A stretch of DNA of 64,000 nt from an uncultured Acidimicrobiaceae bacterium (GTDB lineage Bacteria; Actinomycetota; Acidimicrobiia; Spongiisociales; UBA5794). The DNA lies in contig CAMYMC010000046.1 of the NCBI GenBank assembly GCA_947259365.1, positions 1 through 64,000 on the forward strand, in the 5' to 3' direction. Below are positions 24,475-32,687 of this stretch, one piece after another (positions within the stretch are counted from its first letter, which is position 1; each line of letters starts with the position of its first letter). The notes under the pieces were generated by a model. The model had not been told where the DNA came from. It ran no database searches and saw nothing but the letters and a program-made list of their open reading frames with translations. A program made the position numbers and the translations under genes.

Positions 24475-25293
24475 ATGCCCGATCGCGTCGAAACCGTGGG
24501 CCTCGTCGGTGTGGGCCGTATGGGCCGATGGATGGGGCACTACCTGGTCGAATCCGGCTGGGATCTCGTGGCCTACGACCCCGATCCGGAGGGCGTGCAC
24601 ACCCTCGTGGCGAGGGGCGCCGACGCGGCGCACGATGTGGGAGAGGTCGCCCGGCGGTCCGACCTCGTGCTGGTGGTCGTCGTCGACGACGAGCAGGTGC
24701 ACGAGGTCATCGATGGTCCCGCCGGCGTGTTCGCCGAGGCACGCGACGGAACCGTCACCGCGATCTCGGCCTCGATCTCTCCCGAGACGAGCCGGAGCCT
24801 CGCTCGGCGTGGTGTCCAACACGGCGTCGCCGTCATCGATGCCGCCCTCGTCGGAGGGGAGCGGGGGGCCGAGGAGGGTCGGCTCTACGTGCTCTGCGGC
24901 GGAGACGCCGCCGCAATCGACGCGGCTCGGCCGGCGCTCTCCGCCTTCTCGCGAGCCGTCCACCGCGTCGGTGACTCGGGCGCGGGGATGGTCGCCAAGA
25001 TCGTCAACAACCTCATGCTCTGGGCCTGCGTGCGCGCAGACTACGAAGCCCAGCTCCTCGGTCGGGCGCTCGGCGTCGAACCTGCGGCGCTGCGGGCCGC
25101 ACTCGCCCAGGAGGGGAGCGGCGCCAACAGACCGATGGCCGAATGGGGTGAGCACCGCTTGCGCTGGCCGCACAAGGACCTCGAGCAGGCCCTGGCCATC
25201 GCAGACGCGCTCGACGTCGAGATGCCGTTCTTCGCCGGGCTCCCGAGCCTCATGGAGGCGCTCACCGTCGAGGACCTCCGCGCCCTGCTCTGA
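24475..25293 (+). CDS. NAD(P)-dependent 3-hydroxyisobutyrate dehydrogenase-family protein
   Basis: A 272-residue beta-hydroxyacid dehydrogenase family protein. The N-terminal Rossmann motif is VGLVGVGRMGRWMG; the catalytic lysine is in GAGMVAKIVNNLMLW (about residues 165-179), and the substrate loop is DAALVGGERGAEEG in place of the usual DAPVSGG. The replaced substrate loop suggests an atypical substrate or imine reductase-like chemistry. The ATG at 24475 has no clear SD and may be near-leaderless. It is divergent from the binding-protein gene around operator copy 4. A second family member is at 46709-47584. Confidence 0.82.
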   Translation: MPDRVETVGLVGVGRMGRWMGHYLVESGWDLVAYDPDPEGVHTLVARGADAAHDVGEVARRSDLVLVVVVDDEQVHEVIDGPAGVFAEARDGTVTAISASISPETSRSLARRGVQHGVAVIDAALVGGERGAEEGRLYVLCGGDAAAIDAARPALSAFSRAVHRVGDSGAGMVAKIVNNLMLWACVRADYEAQLLGRALGVEPAALRAALAQEGSGANRPMAEWGEHRLRWPHKDLEQALAIADALDVEMPFFAGLPSLMEALTVEDLRALL

Positions 25294-25371
25294 GCCGGCG
25301 GGCAGCCGGCCGCCTCTGCTCGAGCCGGCACTCGGGCTCCCCCTCTCAGCCGAGCACCCCCTTACGGTATT

Positions 25372-25383
25372 ATGGTAAGACAA
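25372..25383 (+). promoter_or_regulatory. GntR/FadR-type operator copy 5 (before the ubiX-ubiD operon)
   Basis: The sequence ATGGTAAGACAA contains TGGTAAGACAA, a perfect TNGTNNNACNA match. It shares GGTAT-N-ATGGT-N-AGACAATATG with copy 2, the longest identity among the five. It is 70-81 bases before the ubiX ATG and within 80 bases of the end of the dehydrogenase gene, so it should regulate the UbiX/UbiD/CoA-transferase transcript. Confidence 0.7.
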
Positions 25384-25452
25384 TATGACGGAAGGCTGGG
25401 ACAAACGCAGCGACTCGACGATGCGGCGCATCGTTCGCGACGCCAGCCACCC

Positions 25453-26040
25453 ATGAGGCGGCTCATCGTCGCGATCACGGGTGCGACCGGCGCGGTCTTC
25501 GGCATGCGCATCCTCGAAACGCTCGCCGGGAACGACGTCGAGACGCACCTCGTCGCCAGCGACTGGGGCGAGCGCACTCTCGAGCACGAAACGGGTCGCT
25601 CGATCTCGGAGGTCCGCGACCTGGCGACCGTGTGGTACGACCACCGCAACATGGGCGCCGCGATCTCGTCCGGCTCCTTCGTGACGGAGGGAATGGTGGT
25701 GGCGCCTTGTTCCATGCGAAGCCTCGCAGCCATCGCCAACGGCGGCGGGAACCACCTGGTCCACAGGGCGGCGGACGTGGTGCTGAAGGAGCGCCGCCCC
25801 CTGGTCCTCGTCGTGAGGGAGACGCCGCTCAATGACCTCCATCTGGAGAACATGCTCAAGCTGTCGCGGATCGGCGTGACCGTCTTTCCCCCCGTACCCG
25901 CCTTCTACAACCACCCGCGTACGCTTGACGACATGGTCGACCACCTCGTCGCCCGTGTCCTCGACCAATTCCGGATCGACACCGGCCTCGGGCGGCGGTG
26001 GAGCGGAGAAATAAGCGGGCCGACGCCCGATACGGACTGA
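25453..26040 (+). CDS. ubiX: UbiX-family flavin prenyltransferase
   Basis: A 195-residue flavoprotein with the UbiX N terminus MRRLIVAITGATGAVFGMRILE, the VVAPCSMRSLAAIANG segment and the ERRPLVLVVRETPLNDLHLENMLKL segment. UbiX prenylates reduced FMN to prenyl-FMN, the cofactor that UbiD decarboxylases require. The start is the ATG at 25453, matching family length. It is the first gene of an operon with two UbiD proteins and a CoA-transferase, and is 30 bases ahead of the first ubiD. A dedicated UbiX suggests high demand for the cofactor on induction. Confidence 0.93.
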   Translation: MRRLIVAITGATGAVFGMRILETLAGNDVETHLVASDWGERTLEHETGRSISEVRDLATVWYDHRNMGAAISSGSFVTEGMVVAPCSMRSLAAIANGGGNHLVHRAADVVLKERRPLVLVVRETPLNDLHLENMLKLSRIGVTVFPPVPAFYNHPRTLDDMVDHLVARVLDQFRIDTGLGRRWSGEISGPTPDTD

Positions 26041-26070
26041 CCCAGCGCGCACCACTGGAGGAAGGATGCG

Positions 26071-27621
26071 ATGACTGCGAACAAGAACATCACCAGCCTG
26101 CGATCGACCCTCGACTGGCTGCGAGACGAGGGCGATCTCCTCGAGACGGAGAGGGAGGTGGACCCCGATCTCGAGATCACGGGCCTCCAGAAGCACCTCG
26201 ACGGCGGGCCGCCGATCCTCTTCCACCACGTCAAGGGCAAGCCGCACGCCAGAGCGGTGACGAACCTGTTCAGCGACATCACGGTGATCGAGAAGATGTT
26301 CGGCTACGACGGCCCCACCCACCGCACCCGGACCCTCGCCCGCCAGATCGCGAACCCGATTCCTCCCCGGGTGATCCCCTCCGAGGAAGCGCCGTGTCAC
26401 GAGGTCGTGATCACAGACGACCTCGACGTCAACAAGTGGATCACAGCCATTCGGCACACCGCCCTCGAGACCGAGCTGACGGTCGGTTCCGGGATTTCCT
26501 GCGTGGTCGGCGACTACTTCGACGGCGGCAGCCATGTCGGATACAACCGGATGAACTTCCGATGGGGCAACGTCGGCACGTTCCAGATCTCGCCCGGGTC
26601 CCACATGTGGCAGATCATGACCGAGCACTATCGCGACGACGAGCCCATACCCCTGACGATGTGCTTCGGCGTGCCCCCGGCGACGACGCTCGTCGCCGGA
26701 GGTGGTTTCGACTACGCGCTCCTCCCGAAGGGATGCGACGAGCTCGGCATCGCCGGGGCCGCCCAGGGAGTGCCGGTCGACATCGTCAAGTGCCGGACCG
26801 TCGACGCCTACGCCATCGCCGAATCGGAGTACGTCCTCGAGGGCTACCTCCACCCTCGGGACAAGCGCTTCGAGACGAAGGAGTCGGAGGACGCCGGCGT
26901 TCAGGGCAAGTACTTCTTCCACCCGGAGTGGGCCGGGTACATGGGGAAGGCATACAAGGCGCCGACATTCCACGTCACCGCGATCACCATGCGCGACCCG
27001 AAGAGCCGGCCGATCATCTTCCCGCTCGGCGTGCACACCTCCGACGATGCGAACATCGACACGACCGTGCGCGAAGCGGCCATCTTCGGACTGTGCGAGC
27101 GGCTCCAGCCCGGCATCGTCCAGGACGTGCACATCCCCTACGCGATGACCGACTGGGGCGGATGCATCATCCAGGTGAAGAAACGGAACCGCATCGAGGA
27201 AGGCTGGCAGCGCAACTTCCTGTCGGCGATCCTCTCGTGCTCGCAGGGCATGCGCCTCGCCATCGCCGTCAGCGACGACGTCGACATCTACTCGATGGAC
27301 GACATCATCTGGTGTCTCACCACGCGGGTGAACCCCCGAGCGGACATTCTGAACCCGATCCCCGGCGGCATCGGCCAGACCTTCATGCCGACCGAGCGCA
27401 TGACCGCCGGCGACAAACAGTGGACCGCGTCCAACACCGAATTCGAGGGGGGCATGGGCATCGACGCGACGGTCCCGTTCGGCTACGAGCAGGACTTCCA
27501 TCGGCCGGTGTACCCGGTGGATCTCGTCAAGCCCGAGGACTTCTTCGACGGGGACGCCCTCGAGAAGGCCCGGGCCCGGATGAAGGGATGGGTCCTCTCC
27601 CTCGCAAGGACGGGCCGCTGA
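26071..27621 (+). CDS. ubiD: UbiD-family prenyl-FMN-dependent decarboxylase
   Basis: A 516-residue UbiD protein. It shows the split-barrel core: VGYNRMNFRWGNVGTFQISPGSHM for the FMN region, and ESEYVLEGYLHP for the acidic residues of the Arg-Glu-Glu catalytic network. The C-terminal segment AVSDDVDIYSMDDIIWCLTTRVNP is the conserved lid/oligomerisation region. UbiD enzymes reversibly (de)carboxylate aromatic and alpha,beta-unsaturated acids in the cytoplasm. With a CaiB CoA-transferase next to it, an acyl-CoA substrate such as phthaloyl-CoA or a free aromatic acid is possible. It is clearly different from the second ubiD at 30081, which points to two subunits or two substrates. Confidence 0.93.
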   Translation: MTANKNITSLRSTLDWLRDEGDLLETEREVDPDLEITGLQKHLDGGPPILFHHVKGKPHARAVTNLFSDITVIEKMFGYDGPTHRTRTLARQIANPIPPRVIPSEEAPCHEVVITDDLDVNKWITAIRHTALETELTVGSGISCVVGDYFDGGSHVGYNRMNFRWGNVGTFQISPGSHMWQIMTEHYRDDEPIPLTMCFGVPPATTLVAGGGFDYALLPKGCDELGIAGAAQGVPVDIVKCRTVDAYAIAESEYVLEGYLHPRDKRFETKESEDAGVQGKYFFHPEWAGYMGKAYKAPTFHVTAITMRDPKSRPIIFPLGVHTSDDANIDTTVREAAIFGLCERLQPGIVQDVHIPYAMTDWGGCIIQVKKRNRIEEGWQRNFLSAILSCSQGMRLAIAVSDDVDIYSMDDIIWCLTTRVNPRADILNPIPGGIGQTFMPTERMTAGDKQWTASNTEFEGGMGIDATVPFGYEQDFHRPVYPVDLVKPEDFFDGDALEKARARMKGWVLSLARTGR

Positions 27622-27644
27622 CACGGAGGCCGGGGAGGCCGCGC

Positions 27645-30035
27645 ATGGCTCTGCTCAGCTCGTGCCGGGTTCTCGACCTGACGGACGAGTCCGGATGGGT
27701 CGCGGGACGCGTGCTCGCCGACCTCGGCGCCGTCGTCGTCAAAGTCGATCCTCCCGACGTCGATCGCTCGACCACCCGGTGGAGCGCGTACAACGCCACG
27801 AAGCAGCAGCTACAGCTCGACATGACGACACCGGAGGGGAGGGAGTACCTCGATTCGCTGCTGACCCGGACCGACATCCTGCTCGAGACGGCTCGTCCAG
27901 GAGACACGTCCTACGGCGACGCGCTCGATCCCGACCGGATCGCGACGCTGTGCCCCGGGTTGGTCCACGTCTCCCTGACGCCGTTCGGGCGGGCGGGGCC
28001 GAAGAGCCGGTGGCTGGCATCGGACCTCGAGCTCATGGCGGCGGGAGGGGCCATGTGGCTCGCCGGTGAGCCTGACCGCGAGCCGATGCGGGTGTCCGAG
28101 CCTCAATCGCCGGGATGGGCGGGTGCGGCCGGAGCCCTCGGGGCACTGGTCGCGCTCTTCGAGCGTGGGGTCTCCGGCGTCGGCCAGCACGTCGACGTCT
28201 CGGCGCAGGCAGCCGTGATCCCGGCGCTGGCGCACGCCCCGACCTTCTTCGACCTGCTCGGAGAGATCCCAACGAGGGCCGGTGCCTTCGTAACGGGCCG
28301 ATCGGTGGCTGGAGCGCGGTTCCGGGCCTTCTGGCAGTGCGCCGACGGCTTCATCAACTTCATCCTCTACGGAGGCCCGGCCGGACGGAGGACGAATCTT
28401 CGTTTGGTGGAGTGGATGATGGACCGCGGTCACGATCCTGGTCCCCTGGCTTCAGTCGACTGGGAGGACTTCACGCCGACGGACCTGACCCAGGATGCGG
28501 TGGATGTCCTGGAGGCACCGATCGCCAAGTTCTTCATCGGTATCACCAAGCGGGAGTTCCTCGAAGAGGCTGCCCGCCGCGAGATCCTCGGCTATCCGGT
28601 GTCGACGATGGCCGACATCGCCGCCGACCCTCAATTGGAAGCCCGCGAGTACTGGCACGAGCTCCCGACGGGCGAGCACGGAGCCGCCGAGCGCCACTGC
28701 GGCGCCTTCGTCAGGGTCGACGGCGAGCGCCTGCGCGTCGGGCCCGGCAGACGCCTCAGTCGGTCCGAGGCCCTCGAGCTCTTGTCCGCGCCGGGAACGG
28801 GCGTCCCGGCGTCTTCTATCGAGCCGGCCTCGTCGGCGCTGGGCGGCGTGAACGTCGTCGTCTTCGGCGGTTACGCCGCCGGGCCTCACATCGGCAAGAT
28901 GCTCGCGAACTTCGGCGCCACCGTCGTGCACGTCGAGTCGCGCTCCCGGCCGGACGGGTTCCGCTTGGAGTATCCGCCGTTCAAGGACCGCCGACCCGGC
29001 ATCAACCGCGGCGGATGCTTCGCCTACTTCAACGACTCCAAGCTCGGCGTCACGCTGGATCTGAAGAACCCCGCGGGCAAAGACCTCGCCCGAAGGCTCC
29101 TCGCCTGGACGGACATCGTTGTGGAGAACATGCGGCCGGGCGTCATGGATCGGCTCGGCCTCGGCTACGAGGCCGGGCGCGCGCTGAATCCCGGCCTGAT
29201 CATGATCTCGACCTGCAACATGGGCCGGACCGGTCCGCGGGCGCACACGCCCGGATTCGGGTCACAGCTCTCGGCGCTCGCCGGGTTCTGCGGGCTCACC
29301 GGGGAGCCGGGAGGTCCGCCGATGCTGCTCTACGGGCCGTATATCGACTTCATCGCGTCGACACTGGGCGCAGCGGCCGTGCTCGGCGCCCTGGAGCGAA
29401 GACGTGTGACCGGTGGCGGCGCCTGGGTCGACATGGCCCAGTACGAGGCCGGGCTGCTCTTCATGGCGGGAGCGCTCCTCGATCACGAGCGCCACGGCGT
29501 CGTGGCGAGCCGACGTGGCAACAGGAGCGATCGTGCGTTCCCCCACGGTGCGTTTCGATGCGACGACGGTGCCTGGGTGGCCCTCTCGTGCTGGAGTGAC
29601 GGGCAGCTCGCCCGCCTCGCCGAGACGATCGGGGAACCCGGTCTGACGGGACACCGTGACCCCGCCGCCGTCGGGAAACGAGCCGGACGGGAGGCGATCG
29701 ACGATGCCATCGCGAAGTGGGCATCCGACCGGGATGCGGACGATGTCGCATCGACCCTCCAGCAAGCCGGCGTGCCGGCATCGGTGGTTGCCACCGTCAC
29801 CGACCTCTTCGCCGACCGGCAGCTGGCCCACCGCGGCACCTGGCGCCGGATGCCCCACCCGGAGATCGGACCCATCACCTGCTACTTCCCCCCTTTCGAT
29901 CTCTCGAGGACCCCCGGCGAGGTGACCCGAGCTGCGCCGCTCCTCGGTGAGCACAACGACGACGTCTTCCGCGACGTGCTGGGGCTGAGCGACGACGAGT
30001 ACGCGGACTGTGCGAGGGCGGGCGCGTTCGATTGA
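27645..30035 (+). CDS. Tandem-fused CaiB/BaiF (class III) CoA-transferase
   Basis: A 796-residue protein made of two class III CoA-transferase domains of about 390 residues each. Domain 1 starts SSCRVLDLTDESGWVAGRVLADLGA; domain 2 starts GGVNVVVFGGYAAGPHIGKML. The catalytic aspartate that forms the aspartyl-CoA ester is present in domain 2 (Asp568, YIDFIAST), whereas the aligned stretch of domain 1 is QSPGWAGAAGALG, with no acidic residue. So one half is probably structural. Class III enzymes normally dimerise as interlocked rings, so the fusion could make a pseudo-heterodimer like the two-subunit phthalate CoA-transferase. The ATG at 27645 has a GGGGAGG site. It is flanked by the two ubiD genes. 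Confidence 0.9.
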   Translation: MALLSSCRVLDLTDESGWVAGRVLADLGAVVVKVDPPDVDRSTTRWSAYNATKQQLQLDMTTPEGREYLDSLLTRTDILLETARPGDTSYGDALDPDRIATLCPGLVHVSLTPFGRAGPKSRWLASDLELMAAGGAMWLAGEPDREPMRVSEPQSPGWAGAAGALGALVALFERGVSGVGQHVDVSAQAAVIPALAHAPTFFDLLGEIPTRAGAFVTGRSVAGARFRAFWQCADGFINFILYGGPAGRRTNLRLVEWMMDRGHDPGPLASVDWEDFTPTDLTQDAVDVLEAPIAKFFIGITKREFLEEAARREILGYPVSTMADIAADPQLEAREYWHELPTGEHGAAERHCGAFVRVDGERLRVGPGRRLSRSEALELLSAPGTGVPASSIEPASSALGGVNVVVFGGYAAGPHIGKMLANFGATVVHVESRSRPDGFRLEYPPFKDRRPGINRGGCFAYFNDSKLGVTLDLKNPAGKDLARRLLAWTDIVVENMRPGVMDRLGLGYEAGRALNPGLIMISTCNMGRTGPRAHTPGFGSQLSALAGFCGLTGEPGGPPMLLYGPYIDFIASTLGAAAVLGALERRRVTGGGAWVDMAQYEAGLLFMAGALLDHERHGVVASRRGNRSDRAFPHGAFRCDDGAWVALSCWSDGQLARLAETIGEPGLTGHRDPAAVGKRAGREAIDDAIAKWASDRDADDVASTLQQAGVPASVVATVTDLFADRQLAHRGTWRRMPHPEIGPITCYFPPFDLSRTPGEVTRAAPLLGEHNDDVFRDVLGLSDDEYADCARAGAFD

Positions 30036-30080
30036 CGGAGAACGGCGACACACCACACACCGGAGAGCGGAGATGATGAC

Positions 30081-31559
30081 ATGAACGACGAGACGGTCGC
30101 AGCCGGCCCGGCCCGGGGAGGCATTCGGTACCAGGACCTCAGGGGATGGCTCGCCGCGGCCGACAAGCTCGGCGAGGTCAGGGTCGTCAAGGGGGCGACG
30201 TGGCAGGAGGAGATCGGCAGCGCTGCCGAAGTGGTCCAGCACTCGGAGACCGCGCCCGCGGTGCTCTTCGAGGACATCCCCGATTCGATCCCGGGCTCGA
30301 GAGTCCTCGTGAACTTCTTCGCCGCCAAGCGGATGAACATGACGCTCGGCTTCCCGCTCGAGCTCACGAAGCTGGAACTGACGAACGCGTTCCACGAGCG
30401 CCACATGGCGGACCTCGACCTCGTGCCGTACGAGGTCGTGGAGGACGGGCCCGTGCTGGAGAACGTGATCGAGGGTGACGACGTCGACATCACGAGGTTC
30501 CCGGCGCCCCAGTGGCACGAGGCCGACGGTGGCCGCTACATCGGCACCGGGAGCTTCAACGTGACTCGCGACCCCGACTCGGGCTGGATCAACCTGGGGA
30601 CCTACCGGGTGATGATCCATGACGAGCGGTCGGTGGGGTTCTACATCTCACCCGGCAAGCATGGGCGGATCCACCGCGACAAGTACGAGGCGCAGGGTGA
30701 GCCGATGCCGGCCCTGGTGATCGCGGGCGGCGACCCGGCCACGTTCCTCATGGCGTGCTCGGAGATTCCACCTGGGATCTGCGAGTACGACGTCGTCGGC
30801 GGTCTGCGAGGGGAACCGGTCAACGTCGTCCTCGGCCGGCACACCGGTCTGCCGATGCCGGCCAACGCCGAGCTCGTGCTCGAGGGGTTCATCGAACCCG
30901 GCCGGCGCGTCCTCGAAGGCCCCTTCGGGGAGTGGACGGGCTACTACGCGAGCGACATCCGCCCCGAGCCGGTGATGGACGTCAAGGCGGTCTACTACCG
31001 CAACGACCCGATCCTGCTCGGCTGCCCACCACAGCGCCCTCCCGACGAGCTCGCCAGGTACCGGGCAGTGACCCGGTCCGCGATGCTCAAAGAGAACATC
31101 GCTCGCGCCGGTGTTCCCGACGTCACGGCGGCGTGGGCCCACGAGGTGGGAACGGCGAGGATGCTCCTCGCAGTCGCCATCGAGCAGCGCTACGCCGGCC
31201 ACGCCAGGCAGGCCGGTCACATCGCGGCGCAATGCCACGTCGGCGCGTACGCCGGCAAGTGGGTGATCGTCGTCGACGACGACATCGACGTCTCGAATCT
31301 CGAGGAGGTCATCTGGGCCGCCCTCACCCGCAGCGATCCCGCCACGTCGCTGGACGTGATCACCGAAGCGTGGAGCACGCCGTTGGACCCGAGGATCCCG
31401 CCCGAGCAGAAGGCGAGGGGAGAGTTCACCAACTCGAGGCTCATCATCGACGCATGCCGTCCGTACCGCTGGCGCGAGGAGTTCCCCAAGGTGAACGCAC
31501 CCGATCGGGAAACCGCGCAAGCGGCCCGGCGGAAGTGGGGATACCTCCTGGAAGGCTGA
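30081..31559 (+). CDS. ubiD: UbiD-family prenyl-FMN-dependent decarboxylase (second copy)
   Basis: A 492-residue UbiD protein with the typical NLGTYRVMIHDERSVGFYISPGKH motif around the prenyl-FMN/Mn site, LPMPANAELVLEGFIEPG for the catalytic acidic pair, and AKWVIVVDDDIDVSNLEEVIWA-like C-terminal region (visible as GKWVIVVDDDIDVSN). It is of the more canonical UbiD length and pattern than the one at 26071. The start is an ATG 45 bases after the CoA-transferase gene. Last gene of the ubiX operon, followed by a hairpin at 31580-31605. Substrate unknown; aromatic carboxylate or its CoA thioester is likely from context. Confidence 0.93.
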   Translation: MNDETVAAGPARGGIRYQDLRGWLAAADKLGEVRVVKGATWQEEIGSAAEVVQHSETAPAVLFEDIPDSIPGSRVLVNFFAAKRMNMTLGFPLELTKLELTNAFHERHMADLDLVPYEVVEDGPVLENVIEGDDVDITRFPAPQWHEADGGRYIGTGSFNVTRDPDSGWINLGTYRVMIHDERSVGFYISPGKHGRIHRDKYEAQGEPMPALVIAGGDPATFLMACSEIPPGICEYDVVGGLRGEPVNVVLGRHTGLPMPANAELVLEGFIEPGRRVLEGPFGEWTGYYASDIRPEPVMDVKAVYYRNDPILLGCPPQRPPDELARYRAVTRSAMLKENIARAGVPDVTAAWAHEVGTARMLLAVAIEQRYAGHARQAGHIAAQCHVGAYAGKWVIVVDDDIDVSNLEEVIWAALTRSDPATSLDVITEAWSTPLDPRIPPEQKARGEFTNSRLIIDACRPYRWREEFPKVNAPDRETAQAARRKWGYLLEG

Positions 31560-31579
31560 CCCTGGTTGGCCGTCCTTGC

Positions 31580-31605
31580 CGGAGGCTGCCGCGGGGCCTC
31601 CCGGT
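31580..31605 (+). terminator. Probable terminator after the second ubiD gene
   Basis: CCGGAGGC and GCCTCCCGG arms (one bulged base) flank a GC-rich loop and are followed by TTTGG. It lies 20 bases after the stop, between convergent transcripts, so it could also serve the liv operon. A second, weaker CCGGG stem follows near 31636. Confidence 0.5.
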
Positions 31606-31673
31606 TTGGCGCGGCAACCCACCTCCTCACCACCGGGCCGAAGCCGGGAATGACGGCGCGGTCGAATCCGACG

Positions 31674-32687
31674 CTAATCGGGAGCCGCGGACGCTTGCGA
31701 GACACGTCGCTTGGTGACGACGTCACGAGCGGTCGGAATCACGCCGCGCGCAAGGAAGAGGAACAGCAACAAGACGAGGGCTCCGTAGACGACCAACCGC
31801 AGCTGGCCGAACTCGATGAGGACCTCGTCGACGATGGTGAACGTGACCGCTCCCAGGATCGGCCCGAAGAGCGTGCCGATGCCGCCGAAGGCCAGCATCA
31901 CGATGACAACGACGTCGACCTGGGCGAATCCGAAGGTGGTCGGGCTGATCCTGCCCTCGGTGAACGCATACGTGGCACCTGCCAGCCCCAGCATCGCGGC
32001 GCCGACCAGCGCCCCATAGATGCGGTAGCGAGCGACGTCGACCCCGGCCAGCTCGGCGGCGAGCTCGTCGTCGCGGAGGGCACGCCACGCCCAGCCGACG
32101 TGGGAGCGCCGGAGCAGCCCGTGCACGACCAGGAACACGAGCGCGAGAACGAGCATCACGTAGTACGGCGGGATTCGCCTTCTGATGAATGAGTCGGCCC
32201 CCGATTCGATGAGGAAGCCGTTCTCTCCGCCCGTGAGCGATCCGAGGCCCAACAGCAGCGCATCGAAGGTGAGGGTGAAGATGAGCGTGATGATGCCGGT
32301 GAAGATGACCCCGAGCGAGCGGCGCACCGCGATGAGGCTGAGCAACCCGCCGGTCACACAGGACACGAGCGTCGCCAACAGGATGCTCACGACGACCGGC
32401 AAGCCGACGGTGTCGGCCAGGATGGCACCGCCGTAGCCACCGATCCCGGCGAGCGCGCCGACGCAGAGGAAGAGCTGGCCGGTGCTGCCGAAGATCACAT
32501 TGAAGCCGATCGCGTAACAGGCAAAGGCGAGCCCGAGCACGGCGACGCCCATGAGCACCCCTGAATGGTCGAGCCAGAGAGGAACGACGGCGAGGACGGC
32601 CCCCACCGCGACGACGGGGATCGACAGGGTGCGAACGGACCTCGCCGCGCGTGTCCAGGCAGCACCCGCGGTGCCGCGTTCGCTCAT
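31674..32687 (-). CDS. livM: Branched-chain-type ABC transporter permease, LivM family
   Basis: A 337-residue membrane protein with about nine hydrophobic segments and the LivM motif GRALRDDELAAE-like region (here WAWRALRDDELAAELAG), then YRIYGALVGAAMLGLAGATYA and FGGIGTLFGPILGA, all conserved in the family. It forms the translocation path with LivH. The start ATG at 32687 overlaps the livH stop (ATGA). It is the last gene of the livK-G-F-H-M operon. The neighbouring N-methyl-glycine dehydrogenase-like gene suggests an amine or betaine-type substrate, but liv-type transporters also carry aromatic acids and amides. Confidence 0.93.
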   Translation of the reverse strand: MSERGTAGAAWTRAARSVRTLSIPVVAVGAVLAVVPLWLDHSGVLMGVAVLGLAFACYAIGFNVIFGSTGQLFLCVGALAGIGGYGGAILADTVGLPVVVSILLATLVSCVTGGLLSLIAVRRSLGVIFTGIITLIFTLTFDALLLGLGSLTGGENGFLIESGADSFIRRRIPPYYVMLVLALVFLVVHGLLRRSHVGWAWRALRDDELAAELAGVDVARYRIYGALVGAAMLGLAGATYAFTEGRISPTTFGFAQVDVVVIVMLAFGGIGTLFGPILGAVTFTIVDEVLIEFGQLRLVVYGALVLLLFLFLARGVIPTARDVVTKRRVSQASAAPD

